Below, in pieces: positions 1 to 8,935 of a stretch of 64,000 nt of DNA (within the stretch, counting starts at the first letter, position 1; each line of letters starts with the position of its first letter). Source of the DNA: Chloroflexota bacterium. GTDB lineage: Bacteria > Chloroflexota > Anaerolineae > Aggregatilineales > Phototrophicaceae. The notes beneath the pieces were generated by a model that saw only the letters and a program-made list of their open reading frames with translations, ran no database searches and was not told where the DNA came from. The position numbers and the translations under genes are program-made. The DNA lies in the NCBI GenBank assembly GCA_026709625.1, contig JAPOSR010000041.1, positions 1-64,000 of the forward strand, written 5' to 3'.

Positions 1-72
1 TCAATCCGCTCTTTGTAAACCAGGTCTGGCGGGGATAGGCAGGGGGCGGGGGTGGATGCCGCATAGGGGGGT

Positions 73-78
73 TACAAT
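73..78 (+). promoter_or_regulatory. Candidate -10 box of the amylase gene
   Basis: TACAAT within GTTACAATTA. It would start transcription near position 85, so the poly-C tract at 95-116 would lie in the 5' leader. No good -35 is visible. The same TTACAAT core recurs upstream of several other genes in the window. Confidence 0.4.
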
Positions 79-94
79 TATTTGAAGTGATTTA

Positions 95-116
95 CCCCCC
101 CCCCCCCCCCCCCCCC
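95..116. repeat. 22-base poly-C homopolymer
   Basis: An uninterrupted run of 22 C residues directly precedes the ribosome binding site (GAGGA, 117-121) of the amylase gene starting at 131. Tracts this long are prone to slippage in replication and also in sequencing and assembly, so the exact length is uncertain. Confidence 0.9.
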
Positions 117-130
117 GAGGAGCGCAATCG

Positions 131-1738
131 ATGGACATCATCTTCGGCAAGCTAATCAGCGACCAACTCAAGTTGACGACGCATCGCGCCTTGCGCAGCG
201 GCATCCAGCATCAGCACGACATCCGACCGCTCGACCCCACGCCAGACGATGCCGTCACGATTCACTTGACCACCGCCAATGACCTGCCCATCGAAAGCGC
301 CTGGCTGCGCTACACGACAGATGGCAGCGACCCGCGCCATGCAGAGGCCAAGACCGTCGATTTCGCGCTGGAACGCAGCGAATGGGACACAGTCGTCTGG
401 GGCTACCTCGCGCGCTGGCGGGCGAGCATTCCGCCGCAGGTCGCCGGCACGCTGGTTCGCTATTGCATCGGCGGGCGCCAAGGCGATGGAAACGTTGTTT
501 ATGCCGACTTTCCGCCAACAGAAGAACGCGCGCGCCACGCGACGATGCTGCACTTTGGCAATATCCCCGCCGACACGCCTTTCGCGCCGACGCCGCAAAG
601 CGAAGCGCCGCTTTTTTGCTATCATGTCGACCGGCTGCGCGCGCCCGACTGGGTCAAAGACGCGATCATCTATCACATCTTCCTCGACCGCTTTTGCCCC
701 GGCGAAGGCAGGGACTGGCAGCAGACCAGCGACTTGCAGGCCGTCTGTGGCGGCACGCTCTGGGGTGTGCGCGACAAGCTGGATTACATCGCCGAGCTGG
801 GCGCGAACTGCCTGTGGCTGAGCCCTTGCTGGGTCAGTCCATCGCATCATGGCTATGACATCGCCGATTATCAGCGCATCAAACCGCGACTGGGTGGAGA
901 AGCGGCGCTGGATGCGGTCGTGGCGGCGGCAAGCAAACGGGGCATCCGCGTCCTGCTGGACTTGGCCGCCAACCATGTTTCTAACGAACATCCCATCTTT
1001 ATCGATGCCCGCAGCAGCGAAAATAGCCCGTATCGCTCCTGGTTCACTTTTAGCGAGCGCTATCCGCATGGCTACAAAAGTTTCTTCAATGTCAAGACCA
1101 TGCCCGAGATCAACCTGGAGCATCCCGATGCCTGCGAATGGATGATCGCCAATGGCGAATTCAACCTGCGCCGTTTTGGTGTGGATGGCTATCGGCTGGA
1201 TGTAGCGGCGGGGCCCGGGCAAAACTTCTGGTCGCAATTTCGTCCGCGTATGCGCGCCACAAAGCCCGAGTGCGCGCTGCTGGGTGAGATTATCGATACA
1301 CCCGCCTATCTGCGCAGCTATACGGGAAGGCTGGATGGCTGTCTGGATTTTTCACTGGCTGAGGCGCTGCGCAATACCTATGGCTGGGGCAGCTGGGACG
1401 AGGGGCAGATGCGCGCCTTCGTCGCCAGCCACGACCGCTATTTCGATGCCGACTTCGCGCGGACCAGCTTCATCGACAACCACGATATGGATCGCTTTTT
1501 GCTGATCGCCGGCAACGACAGCGGCGCATTAAAACGAGCGGCGACAGCCCAGTTCAACCTGCCCAATCCACCCATCATCCTGTATGGTACAGAGGTTGGT
1601 CTGCGCCAGCACCAGAGCGCGCGTGGCAACACCTTGGATGCCATCCGCGAGCCCATGCTCTGGGACGAGCGCCAAGACAGAGATTTGCTCGAATTTTATA
1701 AAGCCGCCATCCAGGCGCGCAAAGGAAACGAGACATGA
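131..1738 (+). CDS. Alpha-amylase family (GH13) glycoside hydrolase
   Basis: Predicted to hydrolyse or rearrange alpha-glucans or maltodextrins in the cytoplasm (no signal peptide seen). Residues about 30-130 look like an N-terminal Ig/E-set domain, as in neopullulanase or maltogenic amylases. The TIM barrel begins near residue 175 (DAIIYHIFLDRF). The four GH13 motifs are visible: DLAANHV, GYRLDVA with the nucleophile Asp, LLGEI with the acid Glu, and FIDNHDMDR. The protein stops at 535 residues just after the last barrel helix (EFYKAAIQARKG), so the usual C-terminal beta domain appears to be missing. The start is chosen from the GAGGA site at 117-121. The next gene overlaps its stop codon (ATGA). 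Substrate is not resolved. Confidence 0.9.
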   Translation: MDIIFGKLISDQLKLTTHRALRSGIQHQHDIRPLDPTPDDAVTIHLTTANDLPIESAWLRYTTDGSDPRHAEAKTVDFALERSEWDTVVWGYLARWRASIPPQVAGTLVRYCIGGRQGDGNVVYADFPPTEERARHATMLHFGNIPADTPFAPTPQSEAPLFCYHVDRLRAPDWVKDAIIYHIFLDRFCPGEGRDWQQTSDLQAVCGGTLWGVRDKLDYIAELGANCLWLSPCWVSPSHHGYDIADYQRIKPRLGGEAALDAVVAAASKRGIRVLLDLAANHVSNEHPIFIDARSSENSPYRSWFTFSERYPHGYKSFFNVKTMPEINLEHPDACEWMIANGEFNLRRFGVDGYRLDVAAGPGQNFWSQFRPRMRATKPECALLGEIIDTPAYLRSYTGRLDGCLDFSLAEALRNTYGWGSWDEGQMRAFVASHDRYFDADFARTSFIDNHDMDRFLLIAGNDSGALKRAATAQFNLPNPPIILYGTEVGLRQHQSARGNTLDAIREPMLWDERQDRDLLEFYKAAIQARKGNET

Positions 1739-2127
1739 TAATCGGACACGCTGGCATCTTCGTGCAAGACCAAAGCCACGCCCGGCAATTCTATACCGAG
1801 ACGCTTGGCTTCGTTCTCAAGCACGATATTCCCCTCGGCAACGGAGATCGCTGGCTGACAGTCGTTTCGCCCGAGCGCCCGGACGGTGTCGAACTGTTGC
1901 TGGAGCCGACCAGCAACCCTGTCGCCACGACAATCCAGAATGCCCTGTTCGAGAGCGGCGTCCCAGCGCAGATGTTCACTGTGGATAACCTGGATGCCGA
2001 ATACGAACGCATGGCGGCGCGCGGCGTCGAATTCACCATGCAGCCGACCGACGCAGGCAGCGCGAAAATCGCGGACTTCAATGATACCTGCGGCAATTTG
2101 ATTCGCCTGATGCAGATGCTGGGATAA
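1735..2127 (+). CDS. VOC family (glyoxalase/dioxygenase fold) protein
   Basis: 130 residues with the vicinal oxygen chelate layout: IGHAGIFVQDQSHARQFYTE at the start, a central YERMAARGVEF and a C-terminal DTCGNLIRLMQ strand. Members bind a metal and act as glyoxalases, dioxygenases or resistance proteins; nothing here fixes the substrate. Translationally coupled to the amylase gene through an ATGA overlap, although a functional link is not obvious. Confidence 0.85.
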   Translation: MIIGHAGIFVQDQSHARQFYTETLGFVLKHDIPLGNGDRWLTVVSPERPDGVELLLEPTSNPVATTIQNALFESGVPAQMFTVDNLDAEYERMAARGVEFTMQPTDAGSAKIADFNDTCGNLIRLMQMLG

Positions 2128-2187
2128 GCCTCGAGCAACTGGCGAGAAACCATCCCCTCATTTTAATGAATGCGTGACGAGAGATTG

Positions 2188-3366
2188 TTACTCCCCGCGC
2201 TCTTGCAGCAGCCGCAACGCGCTTTCTGCCATGACGCCGACGCCGATGGGCAGGCAGCCTTCGTGGATGTCGAAGATCGGGCTGTGGTGCGGGCGGTTGA
2301 CATGATCCAGCTTTGCGCCCAGCCGGATCATCGCGCCCGGCGCTTGCTGCGTCATAAACGCGAAGTCTTCGCCAGCCATGATCGGCGCGCCTTGCTCCGA
2401 CTGCCCCGCGCCCAGCAGGTCCGCGCCCGTCTGGCGAATCAGTGAAGCCACAGCCGGGTCGTTGTAGAGCGCGGGATAACCGGTCGAGATATTCAGCTCA
2501 TAATCGCCGCCGAAGTGGCGCGTCAAGGCAAAAGCCTGCTCGACCAGACGGTGAATGTCTTCGCGCGCTTCTTGCTCAAACGTGCGGATCGTGCCAGTGA
2601 GTTTGACTTCGTTGGGGATGACATTGGGCGCGCTGCCGGCGTGGATGCTGCCCAGACTGACAACAGACCGTTCGGTGGGGTTGCGGCGGCGCGAACGAAT
2701 CGCCTGCAGGGCGTTGATGACCTGCGCAGCCAGCCAGATGGGATCAAGACCATTGTGTGGGGCAGCGCCATGCGTGCCTTCGCCGATGATGGTCGCCGCG
2801 AAGGAATCGGGCGCAGCCAGCGAAAAGCCATCGCAGACCGAGACGCTGCCGACTGGGTCGCCGCTGCTCACATGACAGGCGATGACGGCATCCAAGCCCG
2901 CCAAGGCCTCTTGCTCAACCATCAGGCTGCCGCCGCTGTGGCCGTCGCTTTCCCGCCATTTTTCTTCGCTGGGCTGGAAGAGCAGGCGCACTTCGCCAGC
3001 GGGACGATCGGGCAAATCGTTGAGCAGGCGCGCCACGCCCAGCAGCATGGCTGTATGCGCGTCGTGCCCACAGGCATGCATCAGCCCTGGCGTCTGCGAT
3101 TGATACGGCACATCGTTGGCTTCCTGGATAGGCAAGGCGTCCATATCGGCGCGGATGCCAACAGCGGGCCTGCCTTCGCCAATGCGCGCGACCACGCCCG
3201 TCTCGGCCACGCCGACTTCGATTTCGATGCCCATATCGCGCAGTGTCTCGGCGACCAGGCGCGAGGTGCGCTGCTCTTCAAAACCCAGTTCGGGGTGCAT
3301 ATGAATGTCGCGCCGCCAAGCGACCAACTGGTCTTGCATGGCATTGGCGATCTCAAGCGTATTCAT
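2188..3366 (-). CDS. M20D family amidohydrolase (hippurate/IAA-amino acid hydrolase type)
   Basis: Predicted metal-dependent hydrolase of N-acyl amino acids. The family pattern is clear: IHMHPELGFEEQRTS at the N-terminus, RADMDALPIQE, HACGHDAHTAMLLGVARLL as metal-binding segment, FQPSEE, and a C-terminal GEDFAFMTQQAPGAMIRLG. The open frame extends to 3408, but ATG at 3366 is preceded by AAAGGA at a spacing of nine bases and gives the usual start (MNTLEIANAM). It is convergent with the VOC gene. A TACAAT -10 box on the minus strand at 3413-3418 would serve it. Confidence 0.9.
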   Translation of the reverse strand: MNTLEIANAMQDQLVAWRRDIHMHPELGFEEQRTSRLVAETLRDMGIEIEVGVAETGVVARIGEGRPAVGIRADMDALPIQEANDVPYQSQTPGLMHACGHDAHTAMLLGVARLLNDLPDRPAGEVRLLFQPSEEKWRESDGHSGGSLMVEQEALAGLDAVIACHVSSGDPVGSVSVCDGFSLAAPDSFAATIIGEGTHGAAPHNGLDPIWLAAQVINALQAIRSRRRNPTERSVVSLGSIHAGSAPNVIPNEVKLTGTIRTFEQEAREDIHRLVEQAFALTRHFGGDYELNISTGYPALYNDPAVASLIRQTGADLLGAGQSEQGAPIMAGEDFAFMTQQAPGAMIRLGAKLDHVNRPHHSPIFDIHEGCLPIGVGVMAESALRLLQERGE

Positions 3367-3412
3367 GGCGGAGCATCCTTTGGTTGGCCTGTCGGGTCCT
3401 TTGCTCATCGCT

Positions 3413-3418
3413 ATTGTA
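3413..3418 (-). promoter_or_regulatory. Candidate -10 box for the amidohydrolase
   Basis: TACAAT on the minus strand (GTTACAATAG), about 45 bases upstream of the ATG at 3366. No convincing -35 was found. Confidence 0.35.
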
Positions 3419-3530
3419 ACCGCAAAGGCGGACTGGCTCCTATGATTCGTCTGAGGGCTTTGGCGGCAGAAGCATCGCCCCGTCCCTGCGCCGACTTTTG
3501 GAGACAGTCAAGGAGGCCACAGTCCGGCGA

Positions 3531-4151
3531 TTACCGTTGCGGGCAGCCACGATTAGCGAGCGGACCAGCGCGGTCGGGGCAGGCATCATCGGCGCTGTCC
3601 AAGCCATCATCGTCAAAATCCTGGCAGCCGCGGCGGCTGTTGGGCGCATGCTCGCGCGGGCAGGCGTCCTCGGCATCGCGGAAGCCATCGCGGTCTTGGT
3701 CATCGGCGTAGGGACAGCCATCCGCAGCGACAAAACCGCCATCATTCGGGCAGTTGTCATCGCTGTCGGGCACGCCATCAAAATCGCGGTCGCCGATAAT
3801 CACCCGCGGTTGCTGTGTGGGGCTGGGCGGCGCGGGAATGGCGGTTGGCGGGACGAAGGGCAGCGGCGTGCTGACCGGCGGCAGGCTCAGCGGCGTATAG
3901 GTCGGGAAAAGCGCTGGCGAGGTGAAGCTGGCGGTCGGGTAGAGGTCTGCGCCCAAGGGGGTGAAGCTGGCTGGGGGCTGCGCGGTCGCAGCAGTCTGGC
4001 TGTTTTCGCTCTCCGCCGGGGCTGGCGCGCTGCCGATGATGTAAAGCGCGAAACAATAAAATGGCACCGTTGCGGCGATGATCAGCAGCATTAGCAGGCG
4101 CAGTCGTTCGTTGCGGCTGCTCGCGCCCTGCACGACATCCAGCGTGTTCAT
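3531..4151 (-). CDS. Membrane-anchored thrombospondin type 3 repeat protein
   Basis: 206 residues. A hydrophobic segment at about 18-41 (LRLLMLLIIAATVPFYCFAL) should be a signal anchor. Residues 45-110 are Pro/Thr/Ser/Ala-rich and low-complexity. The C-terminal 90 residues hold about three Asp-rich TSP3-like calcium-binding repeats (DRDFDGVPDSDDNCP, DQDRDGFRDAEDACP, DFDDDGLDSADDACP). Likely extracytoplasmic; no enzymatic domain. Its start overlaps the elp3 stop (ATGA), implying coupling to an unrelated cytoplasmic enzyme. Confidence 0.75.
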   Translation of the reverse strand: MNTLDVVQGASSRNERLRLLMLLIIAATVPFYCFALYIIGSAPAPAESENSQTAATAQPPASFTPLGADLYPTASFTSPALFPTYTPLSLPPVSTPLPFVPPTAIPAPPSPTQQPRVIIGDRDFDGVPDSDDNCPNDGGFVAADGCPYADDQDRDGFRDAEDACPREHAPNSRRGCQDFDDDGLDSADDACPDRAGPLANRGCPQR

Positions 4152-5998
4152 GCGCGCCCAGCCACCAAGTCGCGGATCTGATACAACTCGCCATCGACAA
4201 AACCGCGCTGGCGGTAATAGTCGCGCGTGCCGACAGCGCTGATGACAGCCAGCCGGCCATAACCACGCGCCGACGCCAATGCAGCCGCCTCTGCGAGCAG
4301 CCGCGTGCCCAAGCCGGCATGCTGGGCGCGCCCATTCGCTGCCTCGCCTATCCCCAGCGCCAGCCCATACACATGCACCTCACGGATCATCGCGCAGCCG
4401 CGCAGCTCGTCCAGCAGAGGCTCTTGCCGCGCATCGGGCAGCGACAAACGCAAAAAACCTGCGATAGCGCGCGAGTCGGTGATGAATTGCAAAAAGATTT
4501 CTTCGCCAATGCTGGACAGGTAATGCTGACGATCCAGGCGCAGGTCGGCAGCTTGCACCGAGCGCCGGCCGATTTCGCGCGCGCGGATGTCACGGCTGGA
4601 TTGTCCGCGCCGCGCCAGCTCGGCTTCGACCAGTTGGCGAAAGTTGGTAACCTTGTTGCCATCGACAATATCGGTGCCGGGAATATCGCGGACGACGCGC
4701 GTCAGACGGCAGTATTCAGGCGTTCGCTCGAAGCAGTCGACCAGCAGTTCCAGCAATTCCGCCTGGGTGTAGGGCTTCCACCTGCCCGCGCGGTAGGGCT
4801 GCATCAGCTCGGCGCTTTCGATCAGCGAGCACGGATAGATTTTTAGCTCGTCAGGGCGAAAATCGGCATCGGCAAACAGCCGGGTGTAATCATCTCGGTC
4901 GGCGCAGGGCGATGAGCCATACAGGTTGGGCATCCAGTGCGCGTGGATTTTGAAGCCAGCCAGGCGCAGCAGCTTGACAGCGCGGCGAGTGGCGGCGACA
5001 TCATGCCCGCGCTTGTTCAGCGACAGCACATGGTCGTCCAGGCTCTGAAAGCCGATCTGCACTTTGGTGCAGCCCAGCCGGCGCGCGCGCAGGACTTCGT
5101 CGGCGCTGATGTGGTCGGGGCGCGTCTCGATGACCAATCCAACCGCCCGGCATGCCGCGCGTTCGTTTTGTCGCTGTGCCGCCGCCAGCTCGTCCCAGGT
5201 GGCGTATTCGTCCACCAGGCTGCGTTGTCTGCTGCCAGCGGCGACTGCCTCCGCCAAGCCACGCGACCGCTGCATCTCGTCGGCGTAGAGGCTGGACACC
5301 ACCTGGTTGTACGATTCGTTCAGCGCCTCGCCTTGCAAGACAATATCGCTGATGGGCGCGCCAGTAAATTGCGAACGGCTGCGCAGGGCAGATACCACTT
5401 CGGCGCGCCGGTCGATGCCCGAGCCAAAGTCGCGCAAGGCGTCGAAGATGCGTTTGACAAACCAGATTTGATACGTCTCGGGATAGAAAGACCAGGTGCC
5501 GCCGAGAATGATGAGCTCGATCTTGTCGGTGGAATGCCCCAGATTGTGATAAGTCTGCAAGCGCACATAGGTCTGCAAATAGGGGTCGAAGGCGTTTTTT
5601 TCAGCGCGCTGGGCACCGGGCTCGTCAGCCAGATAGCTTTTGGGCATGCGCACATCGTTGGGGCAGAATATGCAAGCGCCTGGGCAGGGAAAAGGCTTGG
5701 TCAACAACGTCAACGGCGTAACGCCCGACAGGCTGCGCACGGGTTTGCGGCGCAATTTATAGAGCTGCGCTTCGTCAAAAGCCGGCACGCCAGCTTGGCC
5801 AGCAAAAGCGCGCCAGGCATCGAGCAGATTCGCCAGGCTGTAAAAGCCAGCGCCATCGGGCTTGGGGTGCTGGCGCATAAGCTGCTGGTGCTCGCGCGGG
5901 CTGAGGCGGCGCGGCTGACTCAGGATATAGCGCAACAAAGGCAAGAGCCGCTCGCGGTGCGCCTCGACATCAAGGTCATATTTGCTTGTGGCTTGCAT
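4148..5998 (-). CDS. elp3: Elp3 family tRNA uridine-34 modification enzyme (radical SAM plus acetyltransferase)
   Basis: 616 residues. The central radical SAM domain has the cluster motif CPGACIFCPND (about residue 108) followed by MPKSYLADEPGA. GGTWSFYP and a TRPD segment (LVIETRPDHIS) are typical of Elp3. The C-terminal GNAT domain carries HAGLGTRLLAEAAALA and DYYRQRGF. Elp3 makes cm5U at the wobble position of tRNAs using acetyl-CoA; stand-alone bacterial forms are known, including in Chloroflexota. Full length, cytoplasmic. The TSP3 gene follows with a four-base overlap. Confidence 0.93.
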   Translation of the reverse strand: MQATSKYDLDVEAHRERLLPLLRYILSQPRRLSPREHQQLMRQHPKPDGAGFYSLANLLDAWRAFAGQAGVPAFDEAQLYKLRRKPVRSLSGVTPLTLLTKPFPCPGACIFCPNDVRMPKSYLADEPGAQRAEKNAFDPYLQTYVRLQTYHNLGHSTDKIELIILGGTWSFYPETYQIWFVKRIFDALRDFGSGIDRRAEVVSALRSRSQFTGAPISDIVLQGEALNESYNQVVSSLYADEMQRSRGLAEAVAAGSRQRSLVDEYATWDELAAAQRQNERAACRAVGLVIETRPDHISADEVLRARRLGCTKVQIGFQSLDDHVLSLNKRGHDVAATRRAVKLLRLAGFKIHAHWMPNLYGSSPCADRDDYTRLFADADFRPDELKIYPCSLIESAELMQPYRAGRWKPYTQAELLELLVDCFERTPEYCRLTRVVRDIPGTDIVDGNKVTNFRQLVEAELARRGQSSRDIRAREIGRRSVQAADLRLDRQHYLSSIGEEIFLQFITDSRAIAGFLRLSLPDARQEPLLDELRGCAMIREVHVYGLALGIGEAANGRAQHAGLGTRLLAEAAALASARGYGRLAVISAVGTRDYYRQRGFVDGELYQIRDLVAGRA

Positions 5999-6155
5999 TT
6001 GCGCTCTCGAATGGCTGTCGCTTGCCCCACCGATTTAACCACAAAGGCGGCGCGGGCACAAAGGACAATGCGTGGCGGCCCGCCCTGAAGAAGCAATCTG
6101 TGTCTTTGCCAGCGCGTAGTGTAATCTGTAGGCGATTCATACAGGAGCTGCTGGC

Positions 6156-6938
6156 ATGTCCCACCTGCTGCCTCGTTTTACGCGCGCCTTGACCAGGCGG
6201 CCCGCGCCAAACTTCGCCGATGGCATCACCGAGTCGGTACATTTGGGCGCGCCCGATTATGACAAAGCGCTGCGCCAATATGACGCCTACCTGGAGACGC
6301 TGGCGGATTGTGGCTTGCGCGTGACTGCGCTGCCGGCTGACGACCGGTATCCCGATGGGCATTTTGTCGAAGACCCTTTCGTCATGTATCGCGGGCTGGC
6401 TTTTCACTGTCGCTCGGGCGCGGCAGCTCGGCGCGGGGAAGGCGAATCGCTGAAAGCGCATTTGGCTGGCCTACGCATTGTCGAAGCGCCGGCCGACGCG
6501 CGCATTGACGGCGGCGATGTGCTGGTCTGCGCCGACCGCGTGCTGGTGGGCATATCCGAGCGCACCAACCGGGCAGGCTGGCGGGCGTTGCGAGCGGCAT
6601 TGCAGACTGTGCAGCCCGATATTCGCGTCGATGCCGTGCCCATGACAGGCATGCTGCACCTGAAGAGCGGACTGACCGAGCTGGCAGCGGGTGTTTTGAT
6701 CCACTGCCCGCTGCTGCAGTTGGACTATGACCTGGGCTGGGCGCGGGTGATCGAGCTGCCGCCAGCAGAAGCGCATGCCGCCGATGTCATGCCGTTGAAC
6801 GACGCGCTGGTTGTCGCGGCCGGCTGCCCGCTGGCTTTGGCTGCGGCGAGGCAGGTCTGTTCGCGCGTCATTGCGCTGGATATGAGTGAATTCGTCAAAA
6901 TGGATGGCGGACTTACATGCCTGTCGCTGCGTTATTGA
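6156..6938 (+). CDS. ddaH: Dimethylargininase-type amidinotransferase-fold hydrolase
   Basis: 260 residues. Expected to hydrolyse N-omega-methylated arginines to citrulline and methylamines (DDAH family of the guanidine-modifying superfamily). Visible active-site features: FVEDPFV, DGGDVLV, the catalytic His in GMLHLKSGLT, and the C-terminal nucleophile Cys in GGLTCLSLRY. CAGGAG lies upstream of the ATG. The next gene starts inside its last 22 bases, so the two are coupled. Arginine or another guanidine compound is possible as substrate. Confidence 0.88.
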   Translation: MSHLLPRFTRALTRRPAPNFADGITESVHLGAPDYDKALRQYDAYLETLADCGLRVTALPADDRYPDGHFVEDPFVMYRGLAFHCRSGAAARRGEGESLKAHLAGLRIVEAPADARIDGGDVLVCADRVLVGISERTNRAGWRALRAALQTVQPDIRVDAVPMTGMLHLKSGLTELAAGVLIHCPLLQLDYDLGWARVIELPPAEAHAADVMPLNDALVVAAGCPLALAAARQVCSRVIALDMSEFVKMDGGLTCLSLRY

Positions 6939-8173
6939 AGCGGCTGGCTCCGCTGCTGCTTTGGCTGTGCCTGCCGACCGCCGCGCAGGGCATCGACCTG
7001 CCGAAATGCGCTTCGCGACCGACCGCGCATCTCCATTTTCTGTATGTCGATACGGCGCGCTGGTGTGTCGAGCGGGTGATCGACGCGCCGCAGATTGAGC
7101 CCTATGCGTTCACAGCGCTGGCAGTGGCGGCGGATGGCTCGCTGTTTGCGGCGCGCCCCTTGGCCGGGTCGGTGATGCGCATATACGACAGTGATGGCGA
7201 CCAGCTGCCCGATGCCATGGAAACCTATGCTGATGGCCTGAGCCTGCCCAACGGACTGGCGGTTCATGCCGGCGCGCTCTATGTGGCTGGCGGCGCGCGC
7301 ATCGAGCGCATTGACGAGGGCGGCGCAGCGCAAACGCTCGTGGACGACCTGCCAGCCGGCACAGGTTTCTGGACGGGCGGGCTGGCGATTGGCGCGGACG
7401 AGCGGCTGTATGTGGCAGTCGGCGCGCCCTGCAATCGCTGCGAATATGATGACCCAGAGCGCGGCGCGATCTTGAGCATGAACCTGGATGGAGACGATCG
7501 GCGCGTGGTCGCGTCGGGATTTCGGCAGCCAGCCGACTTGGCTTTTTTTCGTGGATCGCTTTGGACCCTGGACAGCGCGCCATTGGGCATGGCTGGTGGC
7601 GTGGACGAGCTGAACCGCGTGCATGCGGGTGGCTGGTATGGCTTTCCCGATTGCCTTGGCGAAGCGGATTGCGCCGATGCCCAGCCGCCCGTGATGACCT
7701 TCGCCGCTGGCGCAGCGCCTAGCAGCCTGGCCGCCTATCCCCATGACATTCAGCCCGGCGCTCGCGATACGCTGCTGCTTGTGCTCAGTGGCGCGCCGAG
7801 CGTGGTCGACATTGTCGGTTACAAAGTGATCATGATCAGCTTTGATGAAACCGATGAACCGCTGGGAGCGGCAATCGTTGCGCCCTATGTGTGGGAAAGC
7901 GGCCGCCAGGCTTGGCTGCCCTACCAGGGCGATGCGCTGCGCTTCCGCAAGTTTGCGCATATCAACGAACTGGGCTTTGGATTCTTTCCGCAGCAGCCCT
8001 TGGCAGTCGCCGTCAACGAATATGGCTGGATATACCTCAGCATGACAGGCGGGCAAATCATTGCGCTGCGCCCCAGTTATGCCCCAGTCAATGACGATCG
8101 CTATCCGATCTGGACGCCGTTTCACCCGAACTATGACCCTGCCGCCCCCTGGCCAAGCAACCTGGATCGCTAG
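6917..8173 (+). CDS. Secreted PQQ-dependent sugar/sorbosone dehydrogenase-like beta-propeller protein
   Basis: 418 residues beginning with a signal peptide (ALLKRLAPLLLWLCLPTAAQG), so exported. The rest has the six-bladed propeller pattern of soluble aldose/sorbosone dehydrogenases: FTALAVAADGSLFAARP, LSLPNGLAVHAGALYVAG, RDTLLLVLSGA, and a late PLAVAVNEYGWIYLSMTGG. GFWTGGLAIGADERLYVAVGAPCN matches the blade containing catalytic residues in the family. PQQ use is inferred only. It overlaps ddaH by 22 bases. Confidence 0.75.
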   Translation: MPVAALLKRLAPLLLWLCLPTAAQGIDLPKCASRPTAHLHFLYVDTARWCVERVIDAPQIEPYAFTALAVAADGSLFAARPLAGSVMRIYDSDGDQLPDAMETYADGLSLPNGLAVHAGALYVAGGARIERIDEGGAAQTLVDDLPAGTGFWTGGLAIGADERLYVAVGAPCNRCEYDDPERGAILSMNLDGDDRRVVASGFRQPADLAFFRGSLWTLDSAPLGMAGGVDELNRVHAGGWYGFPDCLGEADCADAQPPVMTFAAGAAPSSLAAYPHDIQPGARDTLLLVLSGAPSVVDIVGYKVIMISFDETDEPLGAAIVAPYVWESGRQAWLPYQGDALRFRKFAHINELGFGFFPQQPLAVAVNEYGWIYLSMTGGQIIALRPSYAPVNDDRYPIWTPFHPNYDPAAPWPSNLDR

Positions 8174-8266
8174 GCGGGCGCAGAGCGGCGCACACCCTCG
8201 CCAGACGAGGCTGCTCTGTGGCAGAATACGCGTCTGCCTAAACAAACAGCCAAACGACGGGATGCC

Positions 8267-8890
8267 ATGAGCGCGCTGGAAATCATTGCCAAGCACAAAC
8301 TGGTCGCCATTGTGCGGCTGGATGATTTGTCAATCGCCGATGAGCTGCTGGATGCGCTGGTGGCTGGCGGCATCCGCGCGATTGAATTTACGCTGACCAA
8401 TCCGCGGGCTGTCGAGACGATTGCGGCAATGCGTTCGCGGGGCGGCGCGGGCGTCGTCATTGGCGCGGGTTCGGTCATCAACGCCGAGCAGACGCGGGCG
8501 GTGGCGCAGGCTGGCGCGCAATTCGTCGTTTCGCCGATTGTCAAGCGCGAAATCCTCGCCGAATGCGCGGCGCAAGCCTTGCCGGCCATGCCCGGCGCAT
8601 TCACGCCCAGCGAGATCCAGCAAGCCTGGGAATGGGGCGCGGCTGTTGTCAAGGTCTTCCCCGCCAACCACCTGGGGCGGCGTTTCATCAAGGATGTGCT
8701 GGTGCCGCTGCCGCACCTGCGATTGATGCCGACTGGCGGCGTCGCGCTGGAGAATCTGCGCGAGTATCTGGATATGGGCGCATTTGCCTTGGGCGTCGGC
8801 TCGTCATTGATCAACAATCAGGCAGTGGCAAACCGCGACTGGGATGCGCTGCGGGACAATGCGCGGACTTATGTCGAGCGCTTGGGCTGA
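8267..8890 (+). CDS. eda: KDPG/KHG aldolase
   Basis: 207 residues. Class I aldolase cleaving 2-keto-3-deoxy-6-phosphogluconate or 4-hydroxy-2-oxoglutarate to pyruvate plus an aldehyde. Family landmarks: AIEFTLTNPRAVE near the N-terminus with the catalytic Glu, VIGAGSVIN, FVVSPIVK, PGAFTPSEI, Schiff-base Lys in VVKVFPAN, and LMPTGGVALEN. Full length. No edd or sugar kinase is next to it, so whether it serves the Entner-Doudoroff route or another sugar acid pathway is open. Confidence 0.92.
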   Translation: MSALEIIAKHKLVAIVRLDDLSIADELLDALVAGGIRAIEFTLTNPRAVETIAAMRSRGGAGVVIGAGSVINAEQTRAVAQAGAQFVVSPIVKREILAECAAQALPAMPGAFTPSEIQQAWEWGAAVVKVFPANHLGRRFIKDVLVPLPHLRLMPTGGVALENLREYLDMGAFALGVGSSLINNQAVANRDWDALRDNARTYVERLG

Positions 8891-8935
8891 GCCGCGGTCG
8901 CATCTCAGTCGCGCCAGGCAAGAGCGAGTAGACAC

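Noticed and set aside
152..1237. Long minus-strand ORF opposite the amylase gene
   Set aside because: Antisense shadow of a gene with clear GH13 motifs; the translation has no recognisable domain.
8891..8935. Cobalamin riboswitch before cobS
   Set aside because: Only 45 bases separate eda from cobS and no B12-box-like sequence is seen.
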